This document shows positions 1 through 6,895 of a stretch of 20,164 nt of DNA, in pieces; the first letter of the stretch is position 1, and every line of letters begins with the position of its first letter. This DNA comes from Bacteroidales bacterium UBA1715 (GTDB taxonomy: Bacteria > Bacteroidota > Bacteroidia > Bacteroidales > UBA1715), in the NCBI GenBank assembly GCA_002317135.1, contig DCIX01000024.1, positions 1 through 20,164 on the forward strand. Direction: 5' to 3'. The notes beneath the pieces were generated by a model. That model was given only the letters and a program-made list of their open reading frames with translations, had not been told where the DNA came from and searched no databases. A program made the translations under genes and the position numbers.

Positions 1-749
1 CGTTCCCTTTTTGCTTGCTTTACCAACAAATCGTTGCGTTTCAAATCATCGCTGTCGGCAAACTCATAGCCTTCAAAGTTCTTGAAACTCTCTACCGTTT
101 TCTTCCATTCTGTCTTGACATCGGCTTTGGCAGAAACCACGACAACAAGATGGGCATCTATAGCCTTTGCGCAACTCATGGCCGTGATGGATTTGCCAAA
201 TCGCATAACGGCATACATGAGCAGATGTGTTCGATGATGGTTCTTGGCCTCAATGAATCTCTTGACTACCGCTTCTTGGTTAGGTCGCAATACTATAGGC
301 TCTTCACCTCTTTCGTAGTGGAAGTCAACAGGCACTCTGCCATCCTTCATCGAATAGAGCTTGTAACGTCCATCTTTATCAGAAGCACTCTTTCTGATGT
401 CTTGGATCGCTTCATCCACATCCCCCGTTGTGGCATTCTCAAAGAACTCGTTCGAGTAGTAAGGAATGTTTGGAAGGGTTGTTTTTTCGAGACGCTTGCG
501 TCCCTTCTCGCGGATGATGTATTCGTGAACCGAGAGGTCACGGAAGTATTCATTGCCAGCGGTTGCTGGTTCATCGTATTTCTTTTGCAGGTCAGCAAAG
601 TAGCGACGCCACTCATTCAAGCGCGTTTCAACGGGACGATACGTGTCACCAATCTTCAGGTAGTTTGGCACAGTGCCTGTCTCGAACGCATAGATGTGGG
701 GTTCCACGCGTCCTACGATAAATTTTTCTATGATAGCACTATTTGTCAT
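1..749 (-). CDS. GIY-YIG (T5orf172-like) + DEAD/DEAH helicase restriction protein, 3' end outside window
   Basis: This gene starts at ATG 747-749 and runs off the left edge, so about 249 N-terminal residues are visible. Residues ~17-50 (HIYAFETG, then PNYLKIGDT and RPVETRLNEW) resemble the T5orf172 branch of GIY-YIG nucleases. Around residue 155, RPNQEAVVKRFIEA looks like the start of a superfamily-2 helicase. It is followed by LLMYAVMRFGKSITAM, a Walker-A-like segment with an unusual RFGKS in place of GxGKT. The start overlaps the 3' end of the upstream subunit-M-type gene by 11 bases, which suggests translational coupling. A GIY-YIG domain joined to a helicase beside a 'subunit M' protein is typical of Bacteroidales restriction systems, so the inferred role is the DNA-translocating and cleaving subunit. 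Walker B and the helicase C-terminus are not visible. A long open frame on the opposite strand here is only a shadow. Confidence 0.8.
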   Translation of the reverse strand, partial: MTNSAIIEKFIVGRVEPHIYAFETGTVPNYLKIGDTYRPVETRLNEWRRYFADLQKKYDEPATAGNEYFRDLSVHEYIIREKGRKRLEKTTLPNIPYYSNEFFENATTGDVDEAIQDIRKSASDKDGRYKLYSMKDGRVPVDFHYERGEEPIVLRPNQEAVVKRFIEAKNHHRTHLLMYAVMRFGKSITAMSCAKAIDAHLVVVVSAKADVKTEWKKTVESFKNFEGYEFADSDDLKRNDLLVKQAKRE

Positions 750-1734
750 TGTCCTTTTGGTTTAAGAATGTTATAGCATTAACAACTTCATTTTTCGACC
801 AATCCATCATCTTGGCATAGATCCCGTTGTGCTTATGCTTCAAATCCTTCAGGCAGCCTTCACATGGAATTTCCTTGCGAGTAATCTCACCGAAGATGTC
901 AGATTCTTCGATGACATGTGTCTTACAACTTTTAGGCAGCACGTACTTCAAACCATCCATCTGCCAGATGTTCCAAGAAATAATCTCTGCCATTTCTGCA
1001 ACCAATTCCCAAGATGGCAGTTCGTTCCAAACCGACTCATAATAATCAAAGAATGTCATCAGCAGGTTTTGTCTTGCCAGGAGCAAGTTGTCACCTTGCC
1101 ATTCGTAGCCAAAAGAACACTTATAGGCAATCTTTACCCAATGTATCCAGTCTTCTTTTTCCCTGACATTCTCTATAACAATACGAAGTTTGCGGTCGAG
1201 GAATCCAATTCGCTGATTAACATTATCAAAGAAACGTCCTGACACCGTGTCATAACGACTGACAATGAAAGGAGCCTCACCGCAAGTGATCTCCATCACC
1301 GTCTTGGTGACGTACTCTTTCCATGTTAGCGGATCAGTTTCCTTGAATACAGGTTCTGTCGTTGGCTGCCATACCTTACCCATTTCGGTGCATGTATTGA
1401 ACACATCCTTTCGCCCAAACAAGCGCTCATCAACATCGTTGAGCATCTGGTTGCACAACCAAGAAGGGGTGAATACTTCTGCCATCTTTCGTGCCCTGTT
1501 CTTTTGACTATCCTTGTCCTTTAAGACTCTTGGCACGATCACACGACTCTCATTACAGCAGATTTTCTCAGCCGTAATCTGGTCATAGAAGGTGTAACCC
1601 TCACCACGTTCAGCATAATCATCGGTTGCCCAGATTATATTTTCGCCCGTTGTGTGATCGCGAAGTAGCGTCTCAAGGATTCCGTGTCCCCAAGACCGCA
1701 TTTCTTCTTCCTTTATGTCTATTCCGAATGCCAT
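739..1734 (-). CDS. Bacteroidales 'restriction endonuclease subunit M'-type protein
   Basis: A 331-residue protein of the family usually labelled restriction endonuclease subunit M in Bacteroidales. Landmarks are FTPSWLCNQML (residues 88-98, comparable to the FTP motif near the start of many N6-adenine methyltransferases), MEITCGEAPFIVSRYD (147-162, in the place of the SAM-binding motif I), GYEWQGDNLLLARQNLL (209-225) and WNIWQMDGLKYVLP (254-267). I see no (N/D)PP(Y/F) catalytic tetrapeptide, so methylation activity is not proven by sequence. No signal peptide or membrane segment is seen. It lies 17 bases after the winged-helix gene and overlaps the helicase gene by 11 bases. The inferred role is the modification or specificity half of a restriction-modification system. 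Confidence 0.8.
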   Translation of the reverse strand: MAFGIDIKEEEMRSWGHGILETLLRDHTTGENIIWATDDYAERGEGYTFYDQITAEKICCNESRVIVPRVLKDKDSQKNRARKMAEVFTPSWLCNQMLNDVDERLFGRKDVFNTCTEMGKVWQPTTEPVFKETDPLTWKEYVTKTVMEITCGEAPFIVSRYDTVSGRFFDNVNQRIGFLDRKLRIVIENVREKEDWIHWVKIAYKCSFGYEWQGDNLLLARQNLLMTFFDYYESVWNELPSWELVAEMAEIISWNIWQMDGLKYVLPKSCKTHVIEESDIFGEITRKEIPCEGCLKDLKHKHNGIYAKMMDWSKNEVVNAITFLNQKDNDK

Positions 1735-1751
1735 TTAAAATCTTTGTATGT

Positions 1752-2036
1752 TTATTTAACGATTGCTTCCCAATGTCCTGTTTTATCACTTCCGACACGC
1801 TTTATGACACCCACGGATTGCATGGCAGCAAGATCACGTTTTATGGTTATAATACTGGTGCCTAATGTTTCTGATAATGTTTTGGTGGTTACAGTATCAT
1901 TTACAGTATCATTTACAGTATCATTTGCAGTATCATTTACCGTACCTTCTTTTATGATACAGTAAATCTTTTTCTGTCTTTCAGTAAGTTGCGATAATTT
2001 TACTGTATCATTTACTGGTACATTTGCTATAAACAT
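1752..2036 (-). CDS. Winged-helix DNA-binding protein with VNDT repeats
   Basis: A 94-residue protein from ATG 2034-2036. A TTG at 2046-2048, directly after the upstream stop codon, would add four residues; I prefer the ATG. The sequence resembles the C-terminal winged-helix domain of Bacteroidota AlbA_2/RecG-like ATP-binding proteins: LTERQKKIYCIIKE, then TKTLSETLGTSIITIKRDL (recognition helix-turn-helix), then GVIKRVGSDKTGHWEAI (wing). Those relatives often carry VN(D/V)T-type repeats in this linker. Here the repeats VNDT, ANDT, VNDT, VNDT lie between helix 1 and the HTH. It sits between the XRE regulator and the subunit M gene, so it is probably a transcriptional regulator of the restriction operon. 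It could instead be a surviving C-terminal piece of a longer AlbA_2 protein; nothing upstream encodes the missing part. Confidence 0.7.
   Translation of the reverse strand: MFIANVPVNDTVKLSQLTERQKKIYCIIKEGTVNDTANDTVNDTVNDTVTTKTLSETLGTSIITIKRDLAAMQSVGVIKRVGSDKTGHWEAIVK
1891..1940 (-). repeat. In-frame 12-bp tandem repeat, four units
   Basis: Four adjacent copies of a 12-bp unit read AGTATCATTTAC on the plus strand, with one base change in the last unit. On the minus strand each copy encodes VNDT (ANDT once). Because the unit is a multiple of three, gain or loss of copies would change protein length without shifting the frame. Related sequence recurs singly at 1999-2016 and inverted at 1954-1966. 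Confidence 0.9.
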
Positions 2037-2048
2037 ATTTGTCTGCAA

Positions 2049-2270
2049 TCAAGATTCTTTTTCTTGATTGAACTCTTCTTGTCTTACAAGTTCCTGTACA
2101 GGCACCTCGAGAGCATTAGCGATAGCGATGAGTGCCTCAAGACTTGGTTGGGTGGTATTGGTCACCCACTTGGAAACAGTTGCAGGATCCTTGCCCAATT
2201 TGTCGGACAACCATTTATTGTTCAAGTCGTGTTCTGCAAGTACAACTCTAATCCTATTTAATTTTGCCAT
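2049..2270 (-). CDS. XRE-family HTH regulator (controller-like)
   Basis: A 73-residue protein starting at ATG 2268-2270 (MAKLNRIRVVLAEHD). An upstream in-frame start would add 13 residues of no domain character. It is a single Cro/C1-type helix-turn-helix: LNNKWLSDKLGKDPATVSKW is the HTH, followed by PSLEALIAIANALEVPVQELV, the usual C-terminal helices. It is the first gene of the operon leading to subunit M and the helicase, in the position where many restriction-modification systems carry a controller (C) protein. The winged-helix gene begins 12 bases after its stop codon. A role in timing expression of the restriction genes is inferred from position and fold. No clear operator or -7 box was found in 2271-2456. 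Confidence 0.85.
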   Translation of the reverse strand: MAKLNRIRVVLAEHDLNNKWLSDKLGKDPATVSKWVTNTTQPSLEALIAIANALEVPVQELVRQEEFNQEKES

Positions 2271-2449
2271 GATTGAATCGCTTTGTTTGGTGCAAAATAC
2301 TAAAAACAAATGAGATAAATGCAGGAATGCTCAAAATTCTGACATAATAAAGCAAAATATTGTCAAAAACATCAATCTTTTGAGATAGATATTCCAACAC
2401 ACACATACGTGTAAAAACAAGGTCCTGTTTGCCACTGGTTACCAAATCA

Positions 2450-2488
2450 TAAAAAAATGGCAGGAAGTCACGAAAGACTTTCTGCCAT
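2450..2488 (-). terminator. Intrinsic terminator of the lipoprotein gene
   Basis: A 13-bp stem with one G-T pair (arms 2457-2469 and 2476-2488, 6-base loop) is followed on the minus strand by a run of seven T. It lies 20 bases after the stop codon of the lipoprotein gene ending at 2509 and separates that unit from the restriction operon. Confidence 0.9.
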
Positions 2489-2508
2489 CTATTGTATTAC
2501 GGCTTTTA

Positions 2509-3438
2509 TCAAAGGTTTGCAGTACTAAAAGTTAGGGTTTTATCTTTGAACAATGTGCCTGTCATTGTACCTGTGGTGGCACTAAACAAATAGCCATCTT
2601 GTTGTTCCATGTAAACTGTATAACTTCCCGCTGGCATATCTTTTATATCTTGATAATACCCCTGATTCACGGTATATGTTTTATTGAATCCTGTAGTTGT
2701 ATTTCTTACCGTAAACTTATATGTTCCACCATCGGAACCTGTAGCATTATTGTTCAATCTGATTATGCCCTTCGATTCTTCTTTTATTATTGTTGATACG
2801 GAATTTGCACCTTTCACACAATATTTGTAGTATGTTCCGGATTCATTCGTTTGGGTATCGTTCTTTACATAAAAATAATAAGTTGTATTCTGATCTAAAC
2901 CATTGAAAGTTACTTGTCCTTTTGAATCCGTATATTTTGAAGATCCAATAATATTCGTCTGTTTTGCATAATCTGTACTATTTGCAAATAACCGAACCGT
3001 TGCTCCCGACACCACATTGCCACTTTCATTTTTTACAGAAATAGTCAATGTGGTTGTTGTTACAGTGAAGGTAATTCTATTCTCCCCTTTTTCTAATGTA
3101 ATTTCCTCATCACAGACATAATTCTGACCATCGTAACCTGCAATTACAAAATAATATGTTTTGCTTATGTCTAAGTTCGAAAATGTAGCAATACCTTTCT
3201 CATTTGCTGCAACTATAGCAACTAACGCATCATCAGACACATTATATAAAGTCGCATTTGCTCCTGCCAAATAGGTTTTTGTCGTGTTGTCATAAAGAGT
3301 AATTATAAGTGTAGAATTTTTACTTATATGCTCTTCTTGCTTTTGTTGTTCTTCTGGTTTAATGTCTGGTTTTGTACATCCAACCATCACCCCCATTGCA
3401 ACAATAGAGGCAATTAGTAAATAAATTAGTTTTTTCAT
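2509..3438 (-). CDS. Lipoprotein with repeated Ig/prealbumin-like domains
   Basis: A 309-residue protein with a lipoprotein signal peptide (MKKLIYLLIASIVAMGVMVG before Cys21), then an acidic Gln/Glu linker. Two similar beta-sandwich modules of the carboxypeptidase-regulatory/CNA-B (transthyretin-like) type follow at about residues 45-130 and 131-225. Both have the pattern G-A-x-V/A-x-L-(Y/F), then KG.A/VTF..L..…TYYF. A third, less obvious module covers about 235-305 (GTYKFTVRNTTTGF, then PAGSYTVYM). The protein is rich in Thr, Asn and Tyr, as surface proteins often are. It begins 12 bases after the beta-barrel gene and ends in a strong terminator, so the two form a short operon. The likely location is the outer membrane; the ligand is unknown. 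Confidence 0.8.
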   Translation of the reverse strand: MKKLIYLLIASIVAMGVMVGCTKPDIKPEEQQKQEEHISKNSTLIITLYDNTTKTYLAGANATLYNVSDDALVAIVAANEKGIATFSNLDISKTYYFVIAGYDGQNYVCDEEITLEKGENRITFTVTTTTLTISVKNESGNVVSGATVRLFANSTDYAKQTNIIGSSKYTDSKGQVTFNGLDQNTTYYFYVKNDTQTNESGTYYKYCVKGANSVSTIIKEESKGIIRLNNNATGSDGGTYKFTVRNTTTGFNKTYTVNQGYYQDIKDMPAGSYTVYMEQQDGYLFSATTGTMTGTLFKDKTLTFSTANL

Positions 3439-3450
3439 TATAGTAAAGTA

Positions 3451-4071
3451 TTAAAATTTCTGAACAAGTTTTAGTTGAGTTGTCACATATTGCACACGAC
3501 CACCTATAAACGATGGGGTTCCTATTGTATAATCTGCACTTAATCCTAAGCCAAATCCGCCAAACATTTTGTATAGCTGTAATCCAAACTTTCCACCAAT
3601 TTGCAAATAACCTACCGGTTCAAACACTATATTGTCTATCGTAACTGCCGGATCTTTATACACTCCAACAACCAATTCATCATAACTTTCGATAAAAAAG
3701 CCACTGTTCCCTAGTTCAAGACTTTCGACTAATCCTACTCCTATATTGTAACATCTCGATCCTTTTGCCTCTCCATTAGCAAAATATTTACCGGTAAGAT
3801 CTAAATACTCATTAAGAGTTTCGTTCAAAACAATCTTATCGTATTGGAAGCCATACATATTTATGTCTGTAATCAAGCCAAAATTTGGCGTAAAATTTCG
3901 TTGGTAAGACAATCCGTATGCCGGGCCCTGATTATTTTCATACTCCATAACACCTATAGGAACCACTACACCAATTTGTTCACTAATAACATTTTTCGGA
4001 GTATCATTTTTTTGAGCAAAACTGCTCGTTCCTGCCAATAACACGGCAACAATCAAGAATACTTTTTTCAT
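3451..4071 (-). CDS. Outer-membrane beta-barrel protein
   Basis: A 206-residue protein starting at MKKVFLIVAVLLAG (ATG 4069-4071), with a signal peptide cleaved near SSFAQ. The mature part alternates hydrophobic and polar residues in short strands separated by Gly/Asn/Asp turns (YGLSYQRNFTPNFGLITDIN, GGKFGLQLYKMFGGFGLGL) and ends in TQLKLVQKF. The terminal Phe is the usual beta-barrel assembly signal. About eight strands would fit the length. The lipoprotein gene follows after 12 bases. The region upstream (4072-4208) holds no gene, only the nested inverted repeats described separately. No specific transport or adhesion family was recognised. Confidence 0.75.
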   Translation of the reverse strand: MKKVFLIVAVLLAGTSSFAQKNDTPKNVISEQIGVVVPIGVMEYENNQGPAYGLSYQRNFTPNFGLITDINMYGFQYDKIVLNETLNEYLDLTGKYFANGEAKGSRCYNIGVGLVESLELGNSGFFIESYDELVVGVYKDPAVTIDNIVFEPVGYLQIGGKFGLQLYKMFGGFGLGLSADYTIGTPSFIGGRVQYVTTQLKLVQKF

Positions 4072-4144
4072 AAATTCAATGTTTATTTGTTCTAATTTTA
4101 TTTGCAACAAAGAAAAACGATTACAAATACAATTTTCATAATTC

Positions 4145-4189
4145 GTTGTAAGAGTGTTTCTTATAATATGTAAGATTATTTCTTACAAC
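4145..4189. repeat. Nested inverted repeats between two minus-strand units
   Basis: A perfect 9-bp inverted repeat (GTTGTAAGA at 4145-4153, TCTTACAAC at 4181-4189) encloses a second hairpin (TCTTATA at 4159-4165, TGTAAGA at 4169-4175, one G-T pair). In effect one TGTAAGA-like word occurs four times in alternating orientation. It lies 20 bases after the stop codon of the FtsK-CbxX gene and upstream of the beta-barrel gene. No T run follows, so it does not look like a standard intrinsic terminator. A protein-binding site or a mRNA-end structure are both possible. Confidence 0.6.
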
Positions 4190-4208
4190 ATGATTTTGTA
4201 TATATTTT

Positions 4209-6371
4209 TCAATGGATTTTCCCCACGAGTAAGAGTCCAACTAGAAACAACAATGAAGAAAATATATTTCTTGATTTTCGCTGTTTGCTTATTACTATAT
4301 CACAGGCTTCAATCATAGACAAGTCTTTATATTTACACTTTTTCATATTTACCAATCTATTGGCTTGTGTATGCATAGTTTCTTCAAATAAATTTCTTAC
4401 GAAACGAGCATTACCAAATGTTTTATCTTTTTGGGCGTAATATTGTTGAATACAAGTCTGTAATTTTTTCTTTGCATCTTCACTTATTGTATAATCGTTC
4501 CTTTTACATTGAAATTCAAATATTTCCATCAATTCTAGCACTGAATAATCAGGAAAGAATAAATGATTATTAAAACGAGAACGAAGTCCTGGATTCGATT
4601 CTAAGAAATCGTTCATTTCCTTCGGATAACCTGCCAAAATAACCACAAGCCTATGCCTATCATCTTCCATACGCTTTAACAATGTTGCAATTGCTTCCAT
4701 CCCATAATCATTACCACTATCTCTAGAAAGCATATATGCTTCATCAATAAACAAAACACCATCCAATGCAGAATCAATTAATTTATTCGTTTTTGTAGCT
4801 GTTTGTCCAACATAATTGGCAACTAATCCAGAACGGTCTGTTTCAATCAAATGACCTTTTTTTAGTATACCCAAATCTTTATAGATTTTTGCAATAATTC
4901 GTGCAACTGTTGTTTTACCTGTTCCTGGATTCCCTGTAAAAATTAAATGTTGAGAAATAATTGGGACCTTCAATCCCTTTTGTTTACGTATCTGTTGTAT
5001 TTTCAAATAATTATGTAACGAATTTACCTGTTGTTTAACGGAATTTAAACCTATTAAATCATTTAATTGCACATCTGAGTTCACTGACAAAACCAATGAT
5101 TGTTCTAGTTTGGCAACTTCCATTTTATCTTCTTGATTTTCTGGCAACTGCATTGGTTCAAAATAACCCTGCTGTCTCTCTATATAATCAACAATTCTTT
5201 CTATTTCTGGAGTATCAACAAACGCACATTGAAGACGTTCTGGCTGTTCCTCATTTTTTGAAATTAGTAAATCGCCACGCCAAGCAAGTTTTTCTGCCCC
5301 ACTACAATCCAAAATTGCACAACTATCCTTACGAGATGATGATTTTAAAGCTATACGTCCTGGTACATTTGCTTTGATTATACTTGTAATAATTTTTACA
5401 CTTGGACGCTGTGTTGCAAGAATTAAGTGCATACCAACGGCACGTGCTTTTTGAGCAATACGAGCAATAGGTGTTTCAATTTTTTCCCCTGCTTGCATAA
5501 TAAAGTCACCATATTCGTCAATCACAACAACGATATACGGTAAATACTTATATCCTTTATTTGCCTCAAAGCCACCACATTGAAACTTTTTGTTATATTC
5601 AACAATATTACGACATTGACTCTTATTAAGAATTCTATATCGATTTTCCATCTCCAACACAAGTGAATTCAAAGTTTGTATTGCTTTTTCACAATCAGAA
5701 ACAATAATATCCTCGTTACCTGGACATTGTGCCAAATAATGTTTTTTCAGTCCCTCATAGAGATTGTATTCTACCATTTTTGGATCCATCAAAACAAATT
5801 TTAATTGAGATGGATGCTTTTTGTAAAGAAGAGACGTGATAATGGCGTTTATGGCAACTGTTTTCCCTTGAGCAAGAGCTCCTCCTATCAATAAATGCGG
5901 CATTTTTGCAAGGTCAAACATAAACACTTCATTTGTGATAGTTTTACCTAAAGCAACAGGAAGTTCCATCGTTGATTCCTTGAATGCTTTTGAATTTAGA
6001 ACGGAATACATTGAGACGACTTGGCGCTTTCTATTCGGTATTTCAATACCAAAACTACTACTTCCTAGTATCGGAGGAACAATTCGTATTCCGGGTTCTG
6101 AAAACCCCATCACTACATTTTTTGCAAGGCTTTGAATCCTAGAAATCTTTGTTTCAACACTAGGAACAATTTTATATAAGGTAATATTTGGACCTACAAT
6201 TGCAGAAATTCTTTCTACACCTATTTTTAGATTAGCAAGTGTTTTTTCGATAAGATTCTTGTTTGCAATAATTTCACCTTCATCAACTTCTACAACCTGT
6301 TTGTCAATTTCGTACATTTTTAAAAGCGAAACTGTTGGCTGAACAAAATTTGGTAAATTCTTTTCTTTCAT
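4209..6371 (-). CDS. FtsK-type motor fused to CbxX/CfxQ AAA ATPase, tail-hydrophobic
   Basis: A 720-residue protein with two ATPase modules. Residues ~10-130 resemble the FtsK alpha domain. Residues ~130-400 are an FtsK/SpoIIIE motor: Walker A GGALAQGKT (163-171), MDPKMVEYNLYEGL (195-208), Walker B VVVIDEYGD (281-289), IARIAQKARAVGMHLILATQ (302-320) followed by RPS (321-323), and CSGAEKLAWRGDLL. Residues ~436-690 are a CbxX/CfxQ AAA module: GNPGTGKT (480-487), VGQTATKT, VLFIDEAY (539-546), GLRSRF (595-600) and NARFVRN (654-660). The chain ends in SLLFLVGLLLVG (~705-716), a possible membrane tail. It lacks the four N-terminal membrane helices of cell-division FtsK and has no C-terminal gamma DNA-reading domain. 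Type VII secretion uses these two ATPase families as separate proteins (EccC, EccA); a similar role here is inference only. A small XRE gene lies 33 bases upstream in the same operon. Confidence 0.9.
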   Translation of the reverse strand: MKEKNLPNFVQPTVSLLKMYEIDKQVVEVDEGEIIANKNLIEKTLANLKIGVERISAIVGPNITLYKIVPSVETKISRIQSLAKNVVMGFSEPGIRIVPPILGSSSFGIEIPNRKRQVVSMYSVLNSKAFKESTMELPVALGKTITNEVFMFDLAKMPHLLIGGALAQGKTVAINAIITSLLYKKHPSQLKFVLMDPKMVEYNLYEGLKKHYLAQCPGNEDIIVSDCEKAIQTLNSLVLEMENRYRILNKSQCRNIVEYNKKFQCGGFEANKGYKYLPYIVVVIDEYGDFIMQAGEKIETPIARIAQKARAVGMHLILATQRPSVKIITSIIKANVPGRIALKSSSRKDSCAILDCSGAEKLAWRGDLLISKNEEQPERLQCAFVDTPEIERIVDYIERQQGYFEPMQLPENQEDKMEVAKLEQSLVLSVNSDVQLNDLIGLNSVKQQVNSLHNYLKIQQIRKQKGLKVPIISQHLIFTGNPGTGKTTVARIIAKIYKDLGILKKGHLIETDRSGLVANYVGQTATKTNKLIDSALDGVLFIDEAYMLSRDSGNDYGMEAIATLLKRMEDDRHRLVVILAGYPKEMNDFLESNPGLRSRFNNHLFFPDYSVLELMEIFEFQCKRNDYTISEDAKKKLQTCIQQYYAQKDKTFGNARFVRNLFEETMHTQANRLVNMKKCKYKDLSMIEACDIVISKQRKSRNIFSSLLFLVGLLLVGKIH

Positions 6372-6404
6372 ATTTTTAAAATTTTTAGCAAAAAAGAACT
6401 TTGA

Positions 6405-6695
6405 TTATGCAAATTTCTTGCTCTCTTTCTTTGAAATAACAATTGACTCGTCGGAAACTGTCACTTCGCACCAATCAAAAGAAAGCGTATTGCCTTCGGA
6501 GCCAATCATAGAAAGAAAATCCTTGTGCAAAATATTCGACACATCTGCAAGGCGCTCCACATCAATGTTTGGGCGATTCAACATATCGTAAATCGTTTGC
6601 CTATGCACATTAAGCAACTCTGCCATTTTCGTTACCGACATATTTTGTCGTTTCATTTCCGCTTTTATAAGCGAACAAATGTTTAATTTATTCAT
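6405..6695 (-). CDS. Small XRE-family HTH protein
   Basis: A 96-residue protein. The N-terminal half is a helix-turn-helix of the Cro/C1 type (IKAEMKRQNMSVTKMAELLN, then VHRQTIYDMLNRPNIDVERL). The C-terminal half (LSFDWCEVTVSDESIVISKK) is a short beta-rich tail of unknown role. The gene comes first in a two-gene operon with the FtsK-CbxX fusion, with a 33-base gap. Palindromes lie in its upstream region, so autoregulation is plausible. Small HTH proteins of this kind commonly accompany accessory systems; no antitoxin partner is evident. Confidence 0.8.
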   Translation of the reverse strand: MNKLNICSLIKAEMKRQNMSVTKMAELLNVHRQTIYDMLNRPNIDVERLADVSNILHKDFLSMIGSEGNTLSFDWCEVTVSDESIVISKKESKKFA

Positions 6696-6726
6696 AGCGT
6701 TTTGTTTATTTATTCCGTTTTTTTAA

Positions 6727-6772
6727 GGCGTATGCGATACGCCGCCATAGTCATTGTCGAAAATCAACAATG
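6727..6772 (-). promoter_or_regulatory. Candidate operator: two palindromes upstream of the HTH gene
   Basis: A perfect 7-bp palindrome (GGCGTAT, spacer GCG, ATACGCC; 6727-6743) lies 31 bases upstream of the HTH start. A second, CATTGT(N9)ACAATG, lies at 6752-6772. A near-consensus -7 box on the minus strand (AATATTTG, about 6774-6781) is just upstream. On neither strand does a T run follow the first hairpin, so it is not a standard terminator. Binding by the adjacent HTH protein is an inference. Confidence 0.45.
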
Positions 6773-6895
6773 CAAATATTGACGGTAAACGATGTGTATT
6801 TTTGCGGAAACAAAAATTATTTCACCCCAAAACACCGATGAATAAAGGGAGATGGCAAAAAATTATACGGAAATTGTAGGGAAATGGCTTACAAC

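Noticed and set aside
15..776. A 253-codon plus-strand open frame at the left end
   Set aside because: It lies antisense to the GIY-YIG/helicase gene, begins at TTG, and its product has no domain character, while the minus strand reads as a clear protein.
1891..1940. Short regular repeats that might be a CRISPR array
   Set aside because: Units are 12 bp, directly adjacent with no spacers, and encode VNDT in frame inside a protein.
2254..2445. A 63-codon minus-strand open frame upstream of the XRE gene
   Set aside because: No recognisable start context or protein motif; it overlaps the XRE gene start in another frame and covers its probable promoter region.
4209..6371. Chromosome-segregation FtsK
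   Set aside because: N-terminal membrane helices and the C-terminal gamma domain are absent, and a CbxX/CfxQ AAA domain occupies the C-terminal half.
6727..6743. Intrinsic terminator
   Set aside because: The hairpin is followed by A's on the minus strand and by mixed sequence on the plus strand; it lies in the leader of an active-looking operon.
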